A stretch of DNA of 14,425 nt from Desulfobacula sp. (GCA_029940235.1 JAOZRI010000024.1:1-14425), one strand, 5' to 3'; positions 1 through 6,970 are shown, counted from the first letter of the stretch. Notes: a model not told the origin generated them from the sequence alone. Numbers and translations: made by a program.

Positions 1-173
1 ATATCGCCTTGAATCTGTCTTATACCCATTTTTTCAAGTTCAGGATAAAAATTTCTTGAAAAAGAACTCACATTATAGTTTTTCTTTAACAGTTTTTTAA
101 CAATGGCTTTTCCAAGAAAACCACCGCCGCCGGTTACCATTACGTTTTTTATCTGCATTGAATTGTTTTCCAT
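1..173 (-). CDS. NAD-dependent epimerase/dehydratase (SDR), N-terminal part only
   Basis: Reading leftwards from ATG at 173, 57 codons are open to the window edge, so this is the N-terminus of a longer protein. Residues 11-22 read VMVTGGGGFLGK, the glycine-rich nucleotide-binding turn of extended short-chain dehydrogenases, followed by a helix (AIVKKLLKKNY) and a second strand. The later part (SFSRNFYPELEKMGIRQIQGD) resembles the start of OleD/3-beta-hydroxysteroid dehydrogenase-like epimerases, but the substrate cannot be deduced from this fragment. An alternative in-frame ATG lies at 158; neither start has a strong Shine-Dalgarno sequence. It lies 27 bases after the stop of the cyclodeaminase-family gene on the same strand, so the two are probably cotranscribed. 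Confidence 0.8.
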   Translation of the reverse strand, partial: MENNSMQIKNVMVTGGGGFLGKAIVKKLLKKNYNVSSFSRNFYPELEKMGIRQIQGD

Positions 174-200
174 ATCAGTTTACAACTGTGCCCGTGGCAG

Positions 201-1157
201 TTAGAAATCAAGTTTTTGACCAAGGTTATTTTCCAAAGCTAATTTATAAACAGCAGATGCAGCGCTTAAATCAAACAGAGCCATTCCAACTGATTTAAAA
301 AGAGTAGTTTTGTTTTCAGGATCGATCCGATCTTTCAGAATTTTTGCAAATTCTTTTATCTTATCCTCTGTTATTACATTATCCTTTATTGGAATGGCAA
401 TATCACCTGACTCTTTTACAGCAAACATGGTATCAACAAAGATATTATCTGCATTGGCAATGATTGTATCTGGAAATTCCTGCATGTCGGGTTGAAAGGA
501 GCCAATTGAGATAAATGTTTTTCCTTTGATAAGGTTTTTATCAGCCTTAAACAGAGGTTTTCGGCTTGTTGTTGCAGCAATGATTACCTGGCAATTTTTA
601 ACCAGCTGGTTTGGATTTTCACTGACTATAAATTCAACACTATTAAATTGAGCTTTTAAAATCTGACTCATTTTTATTGCAGACTCTTTTTTTAAATCAC
701 TGATGTAGATTGTTTTAATCTTTCGGTTAAATAAGAGGTATCTTGCCTGGCTAAGCCCCTGTACTCCAGCTCCAAAGATGCCTGCAGTTTTGATTGACTG
801 GGCAGTAAGAAATTTGACTGCCAGCCCTCCAACTGCACCTGTTCTCTGGGCAGTAAGAGCTGCACCATCCATGATGGCCAAAGGTTTGCCACAAACATTA
901 TCACAAAGAACCAACATTCCATTCACAGCAGGCTGATCATGCCTGGGTGCTTCAGGAAAAACAGTGACAAGTTTTGTCACAAAAAAATCTTTTGAAAAAC
1001 ATGGCATGAGCAAAAGTGTATTGTTTTTGTCTGGCACATGCATCCTGTCCGGCATATTATAACCTGCATTCAGTACAAGTTTATAGGCATCTTCAACAGC
1101 AGTTTGAATTATATTCCGGCCTATTTTTGAAATTGTATGTTTATTTAAAAATAACAT
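201..1157 (-). CDS. Ornithine cyclodeaminase / mu-crystallin family protein
   Basis: The 318-aa product has the length and motif order of the ornithine cyclodeaminase/mu-crystallin family. These are NAD(P)-dependent cytosolic enzymes that include ornithine cyclodeaminase, alanine dehydrogenase and ketimine/pyrroline-2-carboxylate reductases. Visible motifs are TKLVTVFP (61-68, with the substrate-site lysine K62), DGAALTAQRTGAVGG (97-111), the Rossmann loop GIFGAGVQG (126-134), SIGSFQPDMQEF (217-228), whose Asp aligns with the catalytic Asp of the family, and KSVGMALFDL (288-297). Family membership is firm, but the true substrate is not readable from sequence. The start is supported by AGGAGA at 1162-1167, a few bases before ATG. 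It precedes the epimerase gene in a probable operon, which hints at a small biosynthetic pathway rather than plain ornithine catabolism. Confidence 0.9.
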   Translation of the reverse strand: MLFLNKHTISKIGRNIIQTAVEDAYKLVLNAGYNMPDRMHVPDKNNTLLLMPCFSKDFFVTKLVTVFPEAPRHDQPAVNGMLVLCDNVCGKPLAIMDGAALTAQRTGAVGGLAVKFLTAQSIKTAGIFGAGVQGLSQARYLLFNRKIKTIYISDLKKESAIKMSQILKAQFNSVEFIVSENPNQLVKNCQVIIAATTSRKPLFKADKNLIKGKTFISIGSFQPDMQEFPDTIIANADNIFVDTMFAVKESGDIAIPIKDNVITEDKIKEFAKILKDRIDPENKTTLFKSVGMALFDLSAASAVYKLALENNLGQKLDF

Positions 1158-1293
1158 AAATTCTCCTGAATTTAATGACTTTTATTTACTTGAATAGCAT
1201 AGACCTGCTAAAATCTCTATTAACTTTTAAATTCATCTTTTATTTTTTTTAACAGATGTGATAAAAAATAATTTTTTTAAATTGAAAAATATA

Positions 1294-1303
1294 AAAGGTG
1301 GAG
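1294..1303 (+). promoter_or_regulatory. Ribosome binding site that argues for a TTG start
   Basis: The sequence AAAAGGTGGAG precedes an in-frame TTG at 1306. AAAGG (1294-1298) lies 7 bases upstream of TTG, a good spacing. The longer reading from GTG at 1258 has no purine-rich element upstream and adds a Lys/Asn/Phe-rich leader of 16 residues unlike a folded domain. I therefore place the NUDIX start at 1306. Confidence 0.6.
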
Positions 1304-1305
1304 CT

Positions 1306-1911
1306 TTGGATAAAACAGAAAAAGTGTTGTGTATTAAAAGGAATCTTTTGCCGGAATCGTGGGTAACCCAAAAAAGTATTGTGCCATTGGAGCTGGACTC
1401 TTTTGTGAAATATTGTTCAAAAGCAGGCTTTGAATTTGTAAAACGCAAAGATGCTGAAAACGACTCTTCACATAAGCAGATTATACCCTATATTATTCTC
1501 CAGACAAAAGATCATGATAAAACTGCGATTTATCAGCGTCAGGGAAGTGAAAAGCGCCTCCATGATTTATGGTCACTTGGCATAGGAGGCCATATTAATC
1601 CTATTGATATGAACAGACAAAAAGATTCATTTAAGCAGATTTTAATCACAGGCATGCAAAGAGAGCTTGATGAAGAGCTTGAGAAAATGCCCGGAGAAAT
1701 TTCACCCAAGTTTATTGGAGTGATCAGCGAGGATATTACAGATGTCGGAAAGGTACATCTTGGAGCTGTTTTTACAATAACTGCAAATAATCCTGAAGAT
1801 TTTTTACCAGGAGAGGAGTTATTTCAGTTTAAATGGGCAAAAACAGACACTCTTGACCAATTAAATCTGGAGTTATGGTCAACAATGGCCCTTAATTTGA
1901 TTAAAAAATAG
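1306..1911 (+). CDS. NUDIX-domain hydrolase
   Basis: With the TTG start the product is 201 aa; a GTG start at 1258 would give 217 aa. Around residues 93-98 it reads GGHINP and at 119-125 RELDEEL, followed by a loop and FIGVISE. This is the NUDIX signature (G...REUxEE) with an enlarged loop between the glycine and the RE pair, so the diphosphate-hydrolase metal site seems intact (acidic residues in DEEL). The glycine that usually follows the EE pair is not at its standard place. NUDIX enzymes cleave nucleoside diphosphates linked to another moiety; no substrate can be assigned here. The N-terminus (KTEKVLCIKRNLLPESW) resembles the strand-rich region seen before the box in phosphoesterase-type NUDIX proteins. 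The gene diverges from the cyclodeaminase gene and converges on AMMECR1. Confidence 0.8.
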   Translation: MDKTEKVLCIKRNLLPESWVTQKSIVPLELDSFVKYCSKAGFEFVKRKDAENDSSHKQIIPYIILQTKDHDKTAIYQRQGSEKRLHDLWSLGIGGHINPIDMNRQKDSFKQILITGMQRELDEELEKMPGEISPKFIGVISEDITDVGKVHLGAVFTITANNPEDFLPGEELFQFKWAKTDTLDQLNLELWSTMALNLIKK

Positions 1912-1930
1912 ATTTAGAGGTATCGAAGGC

Positions 1931-2027
1931 TTTTATATGAAAGAATAGCCAACGACCTTGCTTCTTGGATTTTTTTATGCTTTGTTGTGTGACAAAGCAT
2001 CAGACTCGCCACATGGCGGTTCTTTAA
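1931..2027 (+). repeat. Dispersed structured repeat, copy A
   Basis: This ~97-bp stretch aligns with 13087-13194 in the same orientation. Shared blocks, in order, are TTTTATATGAAAGAA, then (T/C)AGC(C/T)AAC, a GG-plus-T-run ending in TGC, TTGTGT, then exactly ten variable bases, CAGA, and CGCCACATGGCGGTT with TTAA three bases on. The end block is palindromic (CGCCA/TGGCG). The middle differs in sequence but folds in both copies. The right half encodes the last 16 residues of the AMMECR1 protein on the opposite strand. It looks like a REP/MITE-type element, but no transposase, terminal inverted repeat or target duplication is visible. Confidence 0.65.
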
Positions 2028-2589
2028 ATAATTGGACCTGATATACCAAGACTTCAAGGTCTCCTGCCTGCCATGCATCTGGCAGTAACCCAGCCTTGGT
2101 GCAAAGATGTGCTAAAAATGTTTCAGGGCTTTTTAACTGCTCCCACACCTGGGGTAAAAAAGTTGCACTTTTATAGCCTTTTTGTATGATAACGCCGTCA
2201 ATACCAGGTGTAAGCTTTTCAATTAAATCGTGGTAATCACTGTAATCAACTGTTTCAGGCCGGGTTAAAATACTTATTTCAATATCTGTCTCATTTAACT
2301 CTTCAAAGGATAGTGGGCTGAATCTTGTATCACTGAATGCAGCATGTTTTGCATTCTCTTTAATTCCAGTAAAAATATCTTTAACAGGATCAATATTTCC
2401 AATACAGCCTCTTAGTTCACTGTTCTTATGGAGTGTAACAAATGTCCCTCGGTTTGCTTTGAATATCCATGAAGGGATTTTATCTTTTAAAGATTCTAAT
2501 TTATTCTCTTTTTTAAATTCTTGAAGAATACTCTGCCTTGCAAGCTTTAAAAGCAGGTGTCCATCAATTTTGGATATTTTTTTTACCAT
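1975..2589 (-). CDS. AMMECR1 domain protein
   Basis: The 204-aa product is an AMMECR1-domain protein. The hallmark LRGCIG lies at residues 59-64, followed by the usual FSDTRFSPL (85-93), a beta-rich section with IEISILTRP (103-111), GIDGVIIQKG (129-138) and the FLPQVW motif (144-149). In many prokaryotes this protein is system protein A of the AmmeMemoRadiSam set with a Memo-like protein and a radical SAM enzyme. Neither partner is in this window, and the biochemical role is unknown. The ATG directly follows the purB stop codon (TAG ATG, no intervening base) and no Shine-Dalgarno is seen, suggesting translational coupling. The last 16 residues (KEPPCGESDALSHNKA) are encoded inside repeat copy A, so the native C-terminus was probably replaced or extended when the repeat arrived. 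Confidence 0.9.
   Translation of the reverse strand: MVKKISKIDGHLLLKLARQSILQEFKKENKLESLKDKIPSWIFKANRGTFVTLHKNSELRGCIGNIDPVKDIFTGIKENAKHAAFSDTRFSPLSFEELNETDIEISILTRPETVDYSDYHDLIEKLTPGIDGVIIQKGYKSATFLPQVWEQLKSPETFLAHLCTKAGLLPDAWQAGDLEVLVYQVQLFKEPPCGESDALSHNKA
1977..2000. repeat. Inverted repeat (9-bp stem, 6-base loop) at the AMMECR1 3' end
   Basis: ATGCTTTGT and ACAAAGCAT form a perfect 9-bp stem around TGTGTG. It lies within repeat copy A and overlaps the stop region of the AMMECR1 gene. On the minus strand it is followed by A residues, and on the plus strand the T-run comes before rather than after it, so it is not a standard intrinsic terminator in either direction. It could still protect transcript 3' ends. 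Confidence 0.6.
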
Positions 2590-3954
2590 CTATTTTGCTT
2601 TCATTGTAAAATAGGTATCAATTAAATCTGGTGCAAGCCCCACATAGGTTTCAGGAGTTAATAGTTTCATACGGTTTTTAAATTCCAAAGGCACTTTTTC
2701 AAGCTTATCAACAAATTGTTCCAACTCTTTTTTTGTAATTTTATGACCCCTTGTAAGCTCTTTGAGTCTTTCGTATGGATTGTCTTCTTCAAACACTCTC
2801 ATTGCAGTCTGAAATGGCTCGGCAAGGAGAGCTTGATTCTCATCAAGATCCTTTTGTATTATCTTTTCATTAAGATCAATTTTTGATAATCCTTTTCTAC
2901 AATTTTTTATTCCAATGGCAAAATAACCAAATACAGACCCAAGGCTTCTTAAAACAGTTGAGTCACTTAAGTCCCTTTGAAATCTGGATTTTGAAAGCTT
3001 TACGCTAAGATGTTCCATCATTGATATTGCCAATCCCATATTGCCTTCGGAGTTTTCAAAATCTATTGGGTTGACCTTGTGGGGCATGGTTGAAGAACCA
3101 GTCTCTCCCTCTTTGATTCTCTGCTTAAAATAACCAAGACTTATATATCCCCACATATCACGGTCAAGGTCAATGATTGATGCAGCAGCTCTGATCATGG
3201 CATGGAGAACAAAGGCAATGGAGTGATTGGGATTCACCTGGGTGGTAAATAAAATTGGTTCAAGCTTTAAATGGTTGGATATAAATCGTTGTGATGCCTC
3301 AATCCAGTTGATATTGGGGTAAACAAAATGGTGGGCATTATAATTTCCAGTGGCCCCGTTTATTTTTGCCTGGACCTTGTGCTTGTCAATAATATTTTTT
3401 TCCTGTAACAGCCGCCAGGCAAAATTGATAAATTCCTTACCCGTGGTTGTAGGGCTTGCCGGCTGACCATGGGTTCTTGACATCATGGGTATGGATTTAT
3501 ACAGCAGAGCTTTTTGTTCAATATCCTCAATTAGCTGTGTTAACATGGCAGTTGTGATCTCTTTGCCCTGTTTAAGCATCAATGCATAGGAGGTATTATT
3601 AATATCATCTGAAGTGCATGCAAAGTGAACCCACTCTTTAATAGTTGAAAGACCTGCAAGTTCAAGTTTATCTTTTATTAAATATTCAACAGCTTTGACA
3701 TCATGGTTTGTTTTTTTTTCTATCTCTTTTATTTTTTGGGCATCATCAAGATTGAAGTCAGTGAAAACAGCATTAATTTTTTGTGTATCACTCTTGTTTA
3801 TGCGTGCAAGTTTCAAGTCAGATAAAATAAATTTGAGCCATTCAATTTCAACAAATACTCTCTGTTTAATTAAGCCATATTCAGAAAAAACATCTCCAAG
3901 CTCTTTTGTTAATCTGGCATATCTTCCATCCAAAGCAGTCAGTGCGGTTATCAT
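2590..3954 (-). CDS. purB: Adenylosuccinate lyase
   Basis: This fumarase/aspartase-superfamily enzyme catalyses two purine steps: SAICAR to AICAR plus fumarate, and adenylosuccinate to AMP plus fumarate, in the cytosol as a homotetramer. The 454-aa product matches the E. coli-type PurB in length and sequence. It opens with LTALDGRY (5-12), carries NHDVKAVEY (83-91), SRTHGQPASPTT (159-170) with the catalytic histidine, and the superfamily signature GSSTMPHKVNPIDFE (286-300) on the flexible loop with the catalytic serine. The usual RELTRG-type end segment is present as LKELTRGHK. No strong ribosome binding site precedes ATG at 3954. It is the first gene of a two-gene unit with AMMECR1, a pairing with no obvious metabolic link. 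Confidence 0.96.
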   Translation of the reverse strand: MITALTALDGRYARLTKELGDVFSEYGLIKQRVFVEIEWLKFILSDLKLARINKSDTQKINAVFTDFNLDDAQKIKEIEKKTNHDVKAVEYLIKDKLELAGLSTIKEWVHFACTSDDINNTSYALMLKQGKEITTAMLTQLIEDIEQKALLYKSIPMMSRTHGQPASPTTTGKEFINFAWRLLQEKNIIDKHKVQAKINGATGNYNAHHFVYPNINWIEASQRFISNHLKLEPILFTTQVNPNHSIAFVLHAMIRAAASIIDLDRDMWGYISLGYFKQRIKEGETGSSTMPHKVNPIDFENSEGNMGLAISMMEHLSVKLSKSRFQRDLSDSTVLRSLGSVFGYFAIGIKNCRKGLSKIDLNEKIIQKDLDENQALLAEPFQTAMRVFEEDNPYERLKELTRGHKITKKELEQFVDKLEKVPLEFKNRMKLLTPETYVGLAPDLIDTYFTMKAK

Positions 3955-4184
3955 AGTTCTTTTGCCCCAGTTTTTAATTTTAATTATTATGGTTCTATTT
4001 TAAATTCTAACACTATTAAAATACTTGAAGAATTGCAAGCAATCTCGATTTTGGCAATTAAATTATATCCTTTGGTTTGATTACTTGACAAACCCATAGA
4101 GAATAAAGTATTTTATCTATCATTTTTTAATGGAATATTTTTATTTTAAAAAGCCAAAAAATTAGTTGCAGGAGTATAATATAC
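3955..4184. other. Divergent intergenic region between purB and the IHF/HU-like gene
   Basis: This 230-bp AT-rich spacer must hold promoters for both neighbours. The only good match is the plus-strand promoter at 4085-4114. A short palindrome ATTGC-AA-GCAAT at 4032-4043 lies on the purB side and could be an operator, but it does not match the E. coli PurR box. I found no convincing purB promoter. Confidence 0.5.
4085..4114 (+). promoter_or_regulatory. Candidate sigma70-type promoter for the IHF/HU-like gene
   Basis: A perfect -35 hexamer TTGACA (4085-4090) is followed after 18 bases by TATTTT (4109-4114), which matches 4 of 6 positions of the -10 consensus. Transcription would begin near 4121, giving a ~64-base leader before ATG at 4185, which has GGAG at 4171-4174. 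Confidence 0.45.
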
Positions 4185-4466
4185 ATGGCATTAACAAAAA
4201 CAATCATATCTGAACGAATACAGAATAAACTTGATTTGTCCAGAACAACTACCTATGAACTCATGGAAGATTTTCTTGAAATTATAAAAGAGACCATTGA
4301 AGGCGGTGAAGATATAATGATCAGTGGCTTTGGAAAATTTTGTGTAAATGAGAAAAAAGCAAGAAAAGGCAGAAACCCTGCAACAGATAAAGAGATGACT
4401 CTGCCCGCCAGACGAGTTGTCACATTTAAATGTTCAGGTAAATTAAGAAATCTTATTAACTCTTAA
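4185..4466 (+). CDS. HU/IHF family DNA-binding protein (IHF alpha-like)
   Basis: The 93-aa product is a histone-like nucleoid protein that would dimerise and bend DNA. It starts MALTKTIISERI and has the helical dimerisation part to residue ~42, the turn SGFGKF (47-52), and the beta-arm region with GRNPATDK (62-69) and PARRVVTFK (74-82). The arm proline P65, which intercalates in the DNA, is kept. MALTK and ARRVVTF resemble IHF alpha more than HU, but with one subunit in view the family-level call is safer. GGAG at 4171-4174 supports the start. The M48 protease gene begins 18 bases after the stop, so a shared transcript is likely. Confidence 0.92.
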   Translation: MALTKTIISERIQNKLDLSRTTTYELMEDFLEIIKETIEGGEDIMISGFGKFCVNEKKARKGRNPATDKEMTLPARRVVTFKCSGKLRNLINS

Positions 4467-4484
4467 TATAGATTTTTTGTAATA

Positions 4485-5729
4485 ATGTTTTTTTCAGAAC
4501 AATTTATCACCACTGTTATTCTTGTCACTTTAATTGGCTCCTATCTTATTGATAATCTTGCAGATTTCTTAAACCTTGGAAACCTGAATCAGCCCCTTCC
4601 AGAAGAGTTCAAAAATGATTACAAGCAGGAAAAATATAATAAATCCCAGGAGTATCTAAAAACAAATACTAAATTTGGATTTATTACATCAAGTTTTGAC
4701 CTTGTAATTATACTTCTATTCTGGTTTTCAGGTGGATTCCAGTATGTTGATTCTTTTGCAAGATCCTTTGGCTACAATTCAATTGTTACAGGGCTTTTGT
4801 TCACAGGAATGCTTTTAATTTTTAAATTTTTATTATCTCTGCCCTTTGGCATATATTCAACCTTTGTGATTGAAGAAAAATATGGATTTAACAAGACAAC
4901 TGCTCGGGTTTTCATAACAGATATTCTAAAATCAATTATTCTGTCCGTTATTCTTGGTGGGATATTGCTATCTTTTATTTTCTGGGTTTTTCAATCAGGA
5001 GGTAAGTATGCCTGGATTTTTTGCTGGGCTTTTTCTACTGTTTTTCTTCTTATTGTTCAATATATTGTTCCAACCTGGATCATGCCTTTGTTCAACAAGT
5101 TCACACCCATGGAAGAGGGTTCTTTAAAAGAAGCCATATTACATTATGCAAAATCAATCAATTTTTCCCTTGCCAATATCTTTGTCATGGATGGATCAAA
5201 AAGAAGCAGTAAATCCAATGCCTTTTTTACAGGATTTGGGAAAAATAAAAGAATAGTGCTTTTTGATACATTGATTAAAGAGCAGACAACTAAAGAACTT
5301 GTTTCGGTCCTTGCTCATGAGATGGGTCATTTTAAAAAAAAGCATATAATTAAACGTATGATTACAGGCATTATTCAAATGGGATTTATCTTTTTTCTCA
5401 TATCAATATTTATTTCCCACGAAGCTTTGTTCCATGCATTTTTCATGGAAAATGTCTCCATCTATGCCGGCTTGATTTTTTTTAGTATGCTCTACTCTCC
5501 CATTGATCTTTTTATATCCATTATCCTTCAGGTTTTATCAAGAAAAGATGAGTATGAAGCAGACAGGTTTGCTGCTCAGACCTTAAAAGACAGCAAAGCT
5601 TTAATTGGAGCATTGAAAAAACTATCTGTTCATAATCTTTCAAATTTAACACCACACCCCTTTTATGTATTCTTAAATTATTCCCATCCACCTGTACTTG
5701 AAAGAATTAAGACTTTAAAGTCTTTATAA
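4485..5729 (+). CDS. Ste24/HtpX-like M48 membrane metalloprotease (CAAX prenyl protease type)
   Basis: The 414-aa integral membrane protein matches the Ste24-type branch of peptidase family M48. Hydrophobic segments lie near residues 7-22, 68-83, 100-121, 148-170, 177-200 and, after the catalytic core, 294-310 and 328-350. The core has DGSKRSSKSNAFFTG (236-250), the zinc motif HEMGH (278-282), and EYEADRFA (356-363), where the first Glu is the third zinc ligand. The end YSHPPVLERI (399-408) is typical of the family. In bacteria the enzymes are thought to act in membrane protein turnover rather than prenyl processing; the substrate is unknown. No Shine-Dalgarno is seen before ATG. The YfcE-like gene follows after 4 bases. 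Confidence 0.93.
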   Translation: MFFSEQFITTVILVTLIGSYLIDNLADFLNLGNLNQPLPEEFKNDYKQEKYNKSQEYLKTNTKFGFITSSFDLVIILLFWFSGGFQYVDSFARSFGYNSIVTGLLFTGMLLIFKFLLSLPFGIYSTFVIEEKYGFNKTTARVFITDILKSIILSVILGGILLSFIFWVFQSGGKYAWIFCWAFSTVFLLIVQYIVPTWIMPLFNKFTPMEEGSLKEAILHYAKSINFSLANIFVMDGSKRSSKSNAFFTGFGKNKRIVLFDTLIKEQTTKELVSVLAHEMGHFKKKHIIKRMITGIIQMGFIFFLISIFISHEALFHAFFMENVSIYAGLIFFSMLYSPIDLFISIILQVLSRKDEYEADRFAAQTLKDSKALIGALKKLSVHNLSNLTPHPFYVFLNYSHPPVLERIKTLKSL

Positions 5730-5733
5730 AAAT

Positions 5734-6246
5734 ATGGCAAAATTGATTGTAACAGCAGATATCCATGGAAGTCTCTCTTCATGGTTGACCATAAAAGGTT
5801 TGCTAAATCCAGAAGATAAACTTGCCATTGCAGGAGATCTTTTTGATACAAAATATGGTAATTATGCAAATAGTGATTTTAAGCCGGAAACCATAAAAAA
5901 AGATTTAAAAAGATTTAAAAACGATTTTTATTATATCTATGGAAATTGCGATGTTCCCTCTTTTTTTCCAGGATTTCATACAAATATAAAATTTAATGCT
6001 TTTAACCAACAGGTTTTTATTTTGCATGGGCATAAACCGTATCAATACTCTTTGGATATGGATATTATAATTCAGGGCCATACCCATATCTTCTCTTTGA
6101 AAAAGCGGGAAGGGCAGATTTTCATGAATCCAGGTTCCATCACATATCCAAAAAGCAGTATTGCAACCTATGGTGTGATAGATGAGAAAAGTGCCAATAT
6201 CATTGATCTTGAAACAGGGAATAGATTAATTTCCATTAAATTATAA
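5734..6246 (+). CDS. YfcE-type metallophosphodiesterase
   Basis: The 170-aa calcineurin-like phosphoesterase has the complete dinuclear metal site in order: DIH (D9, H11), GDLFD (D35), GNCD (N71), HGH (H98, H100) and GHTH (H116, H118), followed by MNPGS (131-135). This is the small YfcE/MJ0936 branch, Mn-dependent phosphodiesterases of cytosolic location with unclear natural substrates; E. coli YfcE is slightly longer (~184 aa). It starts 4 bases after the protease stop with no Shine-Dalgarno, so translation is probably coupled. It converges on the J-domain gene with a 27-base gap and no visible terminator. Confidence 0.9.
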   Translation: MAKLIVTADIHGSLSSWLTIKGLLNPEDKLAIAGDLFDTKYGNYANSDFKPETIKKDLKRFKNDFYYIYGNCDVPSFFPGFHTNIKFNAFNQQVFILHGHKPYQYSLDMDIIIQGHTHIFSLKKREGQIFMNPGSITYPKSSIATYGVIDEKSANIIDLETGNRLISIKL

Positions 6247-6273
6247 CCCAGTTAAATTCTATTTTGGGGCGAT

Positions 6274-6903
6274 TTAATTTCTGCCCACAGGATTAACCGC
6301 TCTTATGGGATGGATTTTTTCAACTTTTCCAATATCCATGCTTTTATCTGTCTTAGACTGCCCATGTCTGACCTTTTTTTTTAACATCATATAGTCTTGA
6401 TAGATGTTGCAAGAACGCCTTTTATGCTTTCCTGGTTTTCTTTTTTTATTTGGGCGGGTACCATGATGAGCATTTCTAAGGATATCATCAAAATCATTTT
6501 GTTTGATATCTCTTGTTTTTACGGATTTCTTTTTTTTGATATTTTTTTTAAAAGGCTGTTTTTTTTTCTTATTAACAAATGTCTTTGATAATGAGTCAAA
6601 AATATTATGCAAAAACCAACTTTTATTTTTTTCAGATGTATGGACCTCTTTTGTATTATCTTGTTCTTTAAGTTTCTCCGTGGATTCTTTAATCTTATTT
6701 ATTGATTTAAGCACAGGAGCAAGATAGCAAAAAGCAAGGTTGATTTTTTTCATTCTATCTTCAGAGTCCTGGGGGGAGCCATGGCCTGTTTTATCAACAT
6801 CAGGATGATATTTTTTGGCCATGTTGTGATATGCTTTTTTTGCCTGTTCAAAAGTAGCTGAATCATTAAGGTCTAAAATTTTAAAAGCTGTTTTTTTATC
6901 CAT
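6274..6903 (-). CDS. Small J-domain protein with a lysine-rich C-terminal tail
   Basis: The 209-aa product begins with a J domain (residues 3-62): helix II AKKAYHNMAKKY, the essential HPD tripeptide at 33-35, and helix III MKKINLAFCYL. Such domains stimulate the ATPase of DnaK-type Hsp70s. It lacks the Gly/Phe region, the CxxCxGxG zinc centre and the C-terminal peptide-binding domains of DnaJ, so it is a class III-type co-chaperone that may recruit Hsp70 to a specific partner. Residues 111-180 are strongly basic (KKKKQPFKK, IKKKK, NKKRKPGKHKRR), suggesting binding to nucleic acid, ribosome or acidic membrane; that is inference. The lysine tracts are coded by runs of eight to nine A on this strand. 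It is divergent from the DUF89-like gene. Confidence 0.8.
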   Translation of the reverse strand: MDKKTAFKILDLNDSATFEQAKKAYHNMAKKYHPDVDKTGHGSPQDSEDRMKKINLAFCYLAPVLKSINKIKESTEKLKEQDNTKEVHTSEKNKSWFLHNIFDSLSKTFVNKKKKQPFKKNIKKKKSVKTRDIKQNDFDDILRNAHHGTRPNKKRKPGKHKRRSCNIYQDYMMLKKKVRHGQSKTDKSMDIGKVEKIHPIRAVNPVGRN

Positions 6904-6912
6904 TATTGTTTT

Positions 6913-6939
6913 ATTATGCTGGTGTTTTGATTATGTCAA
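6913..6939 (-). promoter_or_regulatory. Candidate promoter for the J-domain gene
   Basis: On the minus strand a perfect TTGACA (6939-6934) is followed after a short 15-base spacer by CATAAT (6918-6913), a 5 of 6 match to the -10 box. The expected start site is only a few bases before ATG at 6903, so the transcript would be nearly leaderless, in line with the lack of a Shine-Dalgarno sequence. The short spacer is a weakness. Confidence 0.35.
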
Positions 6940-6970
6940 GAAATTGCTGATGGTATTTGAATAATGCTGG

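Noticed and set aside
310..495. Plus-strand open frame inside the cyclodeaminase gene
   Set aside because: Antisense shadow of a well-supported gene, with no recognisable domain or ribosome binding site.
1258..1305. GTG at 1258 as the NUDIX gene start
   Set aside because: No ribosome binding site upstream and a low-complexity leader; the TTG at 1306 has AAAGG at correct spacing. Not fully excluded.
1977..2000. Strong hairpin as an intrinsic terminator for the convergent NUDIX and AMMECR1 genes
   Set aside because: The T-run precedes the stem on the plus strand, and the minus strand has A after the stem, so neither direction gives hairpin-then-U.
1931..2027. Repeat as a CRISPR unit or an insertion sequence
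   Set aside because: Copies are 11 kb apart rather than in an array, and there is no transposase, terminal inverted repeat or target-site duplication.
4032..4043. ATTGC-AA-GCAAT as a PurR operator for purB
   Set aside because: It does not fit the known PurR consensus, and the sequence shows no further support.
6397..6727. Plus-strand frames rich in Phe and Leu opposite the J-domain tail, resembling membrane peptides
   Set aside because: They arise from the poly-lysine tract read on the other strand, and no start signal supports them.
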